This document shows positions 57,571-64,000 of a stretch of 64,000 bases of DNA, in pieces. Below the pieces are notes generated by a model that was given only the letters and a program-made list of their open reading frames with translations, ran no database searches and was not told the DNA's origin. A program made the position numbers and the translations under genes. The number at the start of each line of letters is the position of its first letter. The stretch's first letter is position 1. The DNA comes from Ampullaceana balthica (Eukaryota > Mollusca > Gastropoda > Lymnaeidae): the NCBI GenBank assembly GCA_944989445.1, contig CALYLW010000434.1, positions 120,001-184,000 on the forward strand. Reading direction: 5' to 3'.

Positions 57571-57995
57571 GCTTTTTTTTTAAGGTGTCTGGAAACATGT
57601 TGTTATGTTTCGATTTCTTTGTTCAAATATTCTTTCCATGGATTGTTAAGCTTTAATTCAAGCGTCGTGCCCTTACTTATTCTTTTAAGTGAGTAAAAAT
57701 CAATAAGAGCATCTATTATCATGAATAGATACAGTTTGTTACTTTCCATATTTTATAAAACCTTGACAGTGTCTAGAAAACGCTTTTAATTTTTAGAGAC
57801 AATTTAAATTTAAATAAGAACCTTTTGGTATTATGATAATGAAAATGTTATGACGTAGATTTCGTTTTATTTTTTCCCTGAGTTTTTAGTTTAATGTAAT
57901 GGATGTTTCCTAATAGAATTATGGCTTGTAACATACCGTCATCTTCAACCTAAATCATGACTAATGCCGTGAGTCAAAGCGAGAACGTACAAACT
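57571..57995. other. Unassigned stretch
   Basis: No gene or repeat recognised. The last eight bases overlap the left TSD of the next element. Confidence 0.35.
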
Positions 57996-58003
57996 ATTAC
58001 AAT

Positions 58004-58615
58004 CTATGGCGGATGGGGGGGGGGCTGAACGGGCTAAAGCGAGGGGCCCCCGATCATTTAGGGGCCCCAAAATTTAGTATATTTTATATAAAGGCGGACA
58101 AATGTTTGCATGGACTCCTGAAAATATCATAAATTAAATTAATAAAATCTAATGTATTAATCTGATCACTTTTCGGACCCGGTTTGATAAAAAACTTGAT
58201 TTTATAGCCTTAATAAGAGAAAAAATATGGAAGAATATTCTTTATATTTTTTAAAATTACAACCTTCGTCAAGTTCATGTGGAAGAAACTCGCCTGTGGT
58301 GCAAGCGATCACGCGATCGTTTTCCGCTGGGGGAATAATTTTTTTTTATTTGTCTCTTTTTTATTTTAAATTGTCTTTTTACACTAAATTTAGGATTACC
58401 GGCAAACAGTTATTTCTTCTTATTCATGTATAATCTTTTTGGTTTGGAAGGCCGATCCCGTAGTACAGACAAAGTAGGAGTATGAAAACTATTTAGTTAC
58501 AAGTTACAGTCTTATATTAGCTGCTAGCAATCATTTTATTTAAAGGGACTCTGGCTGGATAGGGCCCCAGTTTTAATTGCAGCCAGGGGCCCAGTGCAGT
58601 CTTAATCCGTCCCTG
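58004..58615. mobile_element. Non-autonomous hAT, 612 bp, perfect 8-bp TSD
   Basis: ATTACAAT lies at 57996-58003 and 58616-58623. The left end is CTATGGCGGATGGGGG and the right, reverse-complemented, CAGGGACGGATTAAGACTGC. The GGCCCC-rich subterminal blocks (AGGGGCCCCCGATCATTTAG and AGGGCCCCAGTTTTAATTGC) are typical of the ZMYM-type hAT group. The interior is related to the inner hAT start at about 49660. Confidence 0.88.
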
Positions 58616-58651
58616 ATTACAATTCATTATTTTAAAACTATAAAACATTTT

Positions 58652-58826
58652 AACGCACTACTGTGTTAGAGTTAAAACTTTACAAATGTAGCACTACATT
58701 ACTTGGAACACGCTACTGTGTTAGAATTAAAACTTTTAAAATGTAGCCCTACATTACTTGGAGCACGCTACTGTGTTAGAGTTACAACTTTACAAATGTA
58801 ACACCGCATGGCTTGTAGCATGCTAA
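58652..58826. repeat. 55-bp tandem repeat, three units
   Basis: Three units of about 55 bp carrying GCTACTGTGTTAGAGTTA, AACTTTACAAATGTAGC and CTACATTACTTGGA words; the last is diverged. Directly downstream of the hAT. Confidence 0.85.
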
Positions 58827-60181
58827 TGATTCATGAAAGAGTGTCTGGTTCGGAACTCGTTTCAACACGATTAAAGAAGTCCAAGAACTCTGATTTCACA
58901 GGAACGACTAAAAGTTGGCACTTTACAAGGGTACACGACTCTAGTATAATGTGTCCGTCAAAGTGTGTGTTTACACATCGCGGAGTTGCTTATCCATAGC
59001 TACACTGATATTGTTGATACACAATCATAGACCGTTCCAAGTTAAAACAGTAGATTGTAATGGCTGTTTTATTTATGTGTGTGATTTGACATATTTTGTG
59101 CGTGCTCAGACTTACATTTGTAAATGCACCTATTTCACGAATATGTACTAGCGTAAGTTTAATGATAAATTTCAACCAGACCTGATCAGACATCCGTGGA
59201 ACACAAGGTTTGATTTCCGTATCTTCTACAACAAAATAATACAAAAGCGGAATTTTATGTGTATTAAATGATAACACTAGGTATGATAATTCTATTTAAA
59301 AATCAATTTCTTTACGTGCTGAGTTTTATAACAATAATTGTTTTCAAAATGTTTATTTTAAAATCTTATCTCGGTATTTATAAAATTTTATAATAGCCTT
59401 GTAACTAAATAATACCATCACGAGCACAAAATACAATTTTTTTATAAACATTGTTAGTAGGGGACAAGTAATAATGAAACTTTTATCTGGAATCAGTCGA
59501 ATGATTGTTCACGGTATGTTAGGGTTTTTTGTGAGGTTATTTCTGGACTGGATTATCTAACCAGATGAATGGAGCATACTTTGTGGTTAAACACTATTAT
59601 TTGTAGAGATTTGTGCAGGTTGAATTTGAATGACAAGACCGAAGTATTTTTTCTGCTTTGCAATCAAATTCCATAAATCATCATGTACTTTGTCGCAACT
59701 CACTTCAGGTAGTTAGTTCTGACATATACTTCACATCATCTTTTATGAAACTAGTTTTTAGATTGGAGTTGTAAAATTGCTATAAAAGTAGTTTTATATA
59801 TGTGATATTGTCCGGACTAAAATTTTCATTTTTTTTTCTGTGCTTCTGTGTTCACTTACAGGTGTGTTTTTTAATAAGACACAGAGTAGTGAATTGATCA
59901 AAACATCATCTTAACATTTCTTAGAAAACAAAGCTGTTTTACTATGTTTGAATTTAAATGACTTTAAATAATGATTCGTTTTGTTTCTTCCATTCTCTAG
60001 TGTTGGTTCTGGTTTCAAGTGGAGAACAAAAAATTAAATAAATTGATTGCTGAACAAAACAAAGCCAACTTAAAGAAATATACCTATGACGAATATTTTA
60101 AACTGCAGGGCTCAGATCGAAATCAACACTGACAAAATTCTGCGTAATATACACAATTAAAAGTTTAAATAAAGAACAATA
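58827..60181. other. Upstream region of gene C
   Basis: No recognised repeat. A good acceptor-like sequence, CTTCCATTCTCTAG, lies at about 59987-60000, which might precede a 5' untranslated exon of gene C. The frames at 58808-58999 and 59277-58990 have no domain. Confidence 0.35.
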
Positions 60182-60640
60182 ATGAAACGTAGTCTAATGA
60201 GTGGAGAAATAAAACAAGTGAAACCCATCCCGGGTTTGTTGTTTATGACAGGTTTAGTGCGAGTGATGGCTGTCCATGACTGCCAGAGTACCTGCAGTGA
60301 TCTTGACTTGTACAGAGAGGCAGAAAAAAATCCTTGTGACGTAGGTCACTTCAAAATTCGCGAGAATGGAGACAACTGCAGATGTCACTTTACCTGCTCG
60401 CAGTGTTCACAGTGTGGTGTAGGGACGTGGCTTCACCTACCATATGAGGTGAAACATTGTGACAGAGTTACCAACACCGTGTGCTGTATTGAGGAAAAAA
60501 TGACATTCATTGGTGACAAGTGTGTGCATTCTAAACTTACAGTCGAAAAAGAGGAATTAACCGGAACGAATGCATCAAGTATGACTTCCTTGACCCCTAT
60601 AGCAGTGGTGTTTACTTCAATTCTTTCTATAAACATTTAA
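60182..60640 (+). CDS. TNFR-like cysteine-rich gene C
   Basis: A single-exon 152-residue protein. The N-terminal part has a hydrophobic stretch PIPGLLFMTGLVRVMA (about 15-30) as signal peptide, after a basic n-region that is rather long, so the start may be uncertain. Cysteines at 34, 38, 52, 66, 68, 72, 75, 78, 93, 101, 102 and 114; from the third onward the spacing is residue-for-residue that of gene B. The core reads CRCHFTCSQCSQCGVGTWLH then HCDRVTNTVCC and DKC. An N-A-S glycosylation site (130) lies just before the short hydrophobic C-terminus SLTPIAVVFTSILSINI, a good GPI-signal candidate. No cytoplasmic tail or death domain. AATAAA at 60680-60685 may be its polyadenylation signal. Confidence 0.78.
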   Translation: MKRSLMSGEIKQVKPIPGLLFMTGLVRVMAVHDCQSTCSDLDLYREAEKNPCDVGHFKIRENGDNCRCHFTCSQCSQCGVGTWLHLPYEVKHCDRVTNTVCCIEEKMTFIGDKCVHSKLTVEKEELTGTNASSMTSLTPIAVVFTSILSINI

Positions 60641-60679
60641 AGATTTTAAAAAAAATTGAATGGCCGTGATAAGCTGAGA

Positions 60680-60685
60680 AATAAA
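60680..60685 (+). terminator. Putative polyadenylation signal of gene C
   Basis: AATAAA 40 bp after the gene C stop codon, the first such hexamer downstream. Functional use is inferred from position only. Confidence 0.5.
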
Positions 60686-61979
60686 TTATTCTTACAGCTT
60701 TTTTCACCGACAATTTATGGCCGTGACAGATAAATAGTGAATCTATTGTCCATCACAATCCTGATACCTCTCCCACCGGACATGTTATGTCCTTCGTCTC
60801 AGGACCGACGTGAAAAGTTCTTCGAGAGTATCAGTTTTACTCACACTACAATTGTGTGGTTGTTCAGAACGTCACGGGAAAATGTGTGGTGGTTAAATTT
60901 TATATGGATAGAACATCGTAATGGTCATGGAGTCACAGGAAGAATTCAGACGAGATACATTAACGATATTATTTGACATGCAATCTTCCAATCGATGTTT
61001 CATTCAATGGAAGGTTTATCGATCACATTATAATTTTGTATGATTACTTCTAGAGGTTATTAATGATTTTAACAAAAACTTTCCCAATGGAAAACATAAA
61101 CCTCAAAAACAGTAATAGGAGGTCTGAAATAGTTTGTAAAAAACTCAACATATTTTTAAAGTCAGAATGCAAGACGTTAAATTTGTAGCATTGCTTTTCT
61201 GACAATCAATCATTTGTATGGACAAGGACATGTCGTTAATGATATTTATTTTGAGGTTAAAAGCATTAGCACGTTCATAACGAAATGTTAAAAGGAACTA
61301 CATAAAATGAAATAATCGAGGAACACATATAAAAATAGCTTACTAAAACTAGTTCGAACTACCCTATGCTCCGTATGGCTGAAGCAGCCTGGAGATCCAA
61401 GCAACATGGTATAATCGTTTCAAGCTCCCACCGCCCTATACGTAACTGGAAGAATGAGGTCAACCATTTTTTAATCCAAGCTTTTGAATCCAGAATTGTT
61501 TGGCTGTTTTCAGTCCTCATGTGAGACACAAGCCTCCGGTGTTACCGGCTCATTTAGTCGACTGGCCTCTTTGGCTTGGCTGAGGTTTGCTGTTTGTACC
61601 CCTGTGGCAGTGTTGTTGTCAGACGATTCCTAGTTCTTATACAACTATTTCTAAAGTTGTCTGCAAAGAAGTTTGGTGTCCTAGCTAAAGTTGGCAGCTT
61701 GGGAGTCAAACACTTATGTAAATGTCCTTTGTAAGTATCAGTTTGTTTGTTTTTTTAAAAAGAAATATGTTTAAAAAATTTGAAACTTAAAAATAATTGC
61801 AATTTTATTTCTATAATACTCTTGAAGTAGAAACTATAACGATTAGGTCGTTACCGATGTGATCGGGATTTTGTTTTTCTAAATCACTAGTTTAGAATCA
61901 CTATGACATTTAATTACAACTAATTTTATATGGGATCTAAGTTTAAGTTTTAAAACATATCTATGTGTAAGCTAGTTCT
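60686..61979. other. Unassigned stretch
   Basis: The 79-codon frame at 60737-60976 has no recognised domain. 61380-61720 is less AT-rich and might be an old repeat, but no family is recognised. Confidence 0.35.
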
Positions 61980-61987
61980 GTTGCTAC

Positions 61988-62171
61988 CAATGTTCCCCTA
62001 ATGTTCGTTTTGTCCGTGTGCAAAGTAAAAAAACAAAAACAACTCGTGTGCAAAGTTGCACAGCATCCATTATTTGTGCAGTAGTTTACTAAATTTTCTG
62101 TGCCCTAATTCTAAATTGCTGCGAAGTGTCGGTCAGATGTCTATGCGGCCGCGCAGCTATAGGGAACATTG
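61988..62171. mobile_element. 184-bp hAT MITE, copy 2
   Basis: It starts CAATGTTCCCCTAATG and ends TAGGGAACATTG, flanked on both sides by GTTGCTAC (61980-61987 and 62172-62179), a perfect 8-bp duplication. It shares CGTGTGCAAAGT, AAACTCGTGTGCAAAGTTGC and TTCTAAATTGCTGCG-type words with copy 1 at 39002-39185 and has exactly the same length. Confidence 0.92.
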
Positions 62172-64000
62172 GTTGCTACCACCAATAATACTAATAGTGT
62201 TTCTTTTAATGATGAAAGTAGATCACGCAAGAGAGTATCCAGTAAAAAAAACATAATTAAGATAGAAATGACACAGATCAAATCCAAGTCTTTGTAGTGT
62301 CTAAAAAAGTGTCTGCTTTTTAAAGAAGTTTTTGTAATGTCATTTGAATTGTGGCGTCCAATTCTCAGTGGTCCATTCTAATGTATACATAATTATAAAT
62401 TGCTCTTTGATATTTGAGATGTTATTTAGACTCGTATAAATGTGCAATACTTTCTTATGTCTATTTTCAGTCCCTCTATTACTGTGCAAGTTATCAAAAC
62501 GTTTTTTTCCCCTCAGAAGTCTACCTTTGTATCTCACCAATCTTCACCAAGTCATTCGCTGAACGAGCTCTTAGCAAGAAAAATGTGAACGATGAAAAGA
62601 ATCAAGTAAAATGTCGACTTGGCAAGCGCACTTTACAGAAAACTTTAATATTTTATTTTTCATTGACCACAGAAACCATTATCAAAGATTATTTACGTAC
62701 TCCTTAAAACACACGATTTTACTTTTTGTTAGTGACCGGGATGGCTTAAAGTAATCCTGGTTATGAATATACGTCAATTCTGTATGTCGTGATTGTTAAA
62801 TATCTTAGAAATGGGTTTGTAGTGATGTCTTCAATCTTAGCTATAAGGTCATAATGCTAAGACAGAATCTCTTTAGAAAGAAGAAAGAAAGATGCCTTAA
62901 TAAAAGTACAATCTTGCATATGGTCTGTAATTTAAGAGTGATTTTTTTTTATTTGCAAGGGTTAATTTTCTAATACACCTTTGACAAAATAATTAAATAT
63001 TTGAGGATTTAGATTCCTTAAAGGTTTTGGCACATTGAAATTAAATATACATTGTGTTATTTCTTACTTGTAAACCCACTTATATTCACAAATAAAATTG
63101 TTTTTAATATTTTAAATTTTAATTATCCTCTTTTGGTCTGGTTTTTACAAATAGCACTTTGTTTGTTTTGTTAAACATACTTTTAAATTTATACATAACT
63201 AAAACACCTAAACATACACAACTGAATTATGACTCTTGTCATGCATTTTACATTTCAGTATGCTCATATTTAATATCCTTCAAATTCAAGATAAATTCGT
63301 ACATTTCGTTTTATCCCCTGTCAATTTATTTATTTTTTAAAAATTCGGACAGGGGGTAGTAAGGTGTTTAAGTGACAAAAAGTCAAGTATGAAAGTCAAA
63401 GTGTCAAACATTGTTTTCCTCACTCTGCACAATAACATTTTTCTTTAAAATGTTAGAGTTGTTTGCGCGCCGCGTTACTGAAAACAAATAAAGATATCCG
63501 TTAGACGTTACTTTGATGACAACAAAGAAATCAGAATTTATTTTGACGACAACAATGCTTACTGCTAGACGTAAGTAGACATGTCTAATCGAAGAATAAA
63601 TTCACCTGTTGAATTTAGGCATGTCAATAATTATACTTTAAAATATATTGGAATGCAAAATGATTTTTTTTCCAATTTAAAATGATAAATATTTCATAAT
63701 AAACCGGATTAGGTACAACAAATGGCAGACTTTTCCCTCCAACGTCTAGTCGTTACAAGTAATTCAGGTGCTCACTTCTTTCCCGACAGTAGTAAGTTAA
63801 CATGATATGAGATGGACATTGACTTAATGGCTATAGTATAACTCTATAAGGTTGTCTTTAATATCTCAAAAAGAGGGGGGGGGGTAGATTTTTATAATTT
63901 TTATTAACTCGCTCCGAGTATTTATGTTGTATTCCTTACACATTTTGTGTTGTTTTTGTATTTAAAAAAAAATAGATATTGATAATAAAGATAATGAGCA
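62172..64000. other. Unassigned AT-rich region to window end
   Basis: A terminal-exon-like frame follows TATTTTCAG at about 62469, but no domain is recognisable. No other gene or repeat is supported. A poly-G run lies at 63876-63885. Confidence 0.35.

Noticed and set aside
60737..60976. 79-aa frame downstream of gene C
   Set aside because: No domain, and it follows a likely polyadenylation signal.
62414..62707. Possible terminal exon after a good TATTTTCAG acceptor
   Set aside because: No recognisable domain and no partner exon; acceptor-like strings are frequent in AT-rich DNA.

Overview
This is a stretch of an AT-rich animal genome: introns, no operons, no bacterial gene structure, and a very high load of DNA transposons, non-LTR retrotransposon pieces, MITEs and microsatellites. 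The repeats (I-clade-like and RTE-like LINEs, tRNA-derived SINEs, many hAT families) together with short cysteine-rich TNF-receptor-like genes would suit a mollusc, perhaps a gastropod. That is an impression from the sequence, not a proof.

Host genes. The only convincing host genes are three paralogous, short, secreted or surface proteins with one TNF-receptor-type cysteine domain: gene A (minus strand, exon 1 at 40302-40451 and exon 2 at 37324-37782), gene B (53486-53992, plus) and gene C (60182-60640, plus). From the core of the domain onward, all three share the cysteine spacing 4-3-3-15-8-1-12. All end in a hydrophobic segment with almost nothing after it, so a GPI-anchored, decoy-receptor-like product is plausible. 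No death domain is seen. The cluster spans about 23 kb and is crowded by mobile elements.

Layout. 1-2.0 kb: a 26-bp minisatellite and unassigned sequence. 2.0-6.8 kb: a tandem-repeat-rich element split by a hAT, which is itself split by a Tigger/pogo element. 7-11 kb: hairpins and three hAT relics, two of them with perfect 8-bp target duplications. 12.2-14.6 kb: a decayed hAT with BED finger. 15-20.5 kb: SINE and LINE scraps, then a broken transposon-like ORF family preceded by a remarkable heat-shock-element array plus TATA box. 20.7-24.1 kb: an I-like LINE with RNase H. 24.1-25.6, 26.2-30.4 and 30.9-32.7 kb: hAT elements. 32.8-33.6 kb: a LINE fragment with the inversion signature of twin priming. 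33.6-36.3 kb: no recognisable content. 36.3-44 kb: gene A, with a hAT in its intron inside an AT microsatellite, plus satellites and a SINE. 44.8-45.8 kb: a fresh-looking RTE insertion followed by a 15-bp minisatellite. 47.6-53.1 kb: a recurrent short element, a large hAT with perfect TSD, and LINE 3' ends. 53.5-64 kb: genes B and C among a second LINE copy, tandem short elements, a 45-bp satellite, a hAT and a 184-bp MITE.

A short recurrent element, called Rep-A here (430-460 bp, termini AAATCCCTTATAT), occurs at least six times, plus two diverged copies. A second, called MITE-P (GGGCCGTCCATAAA termini), occurs four times. All repeat names are local to this report.
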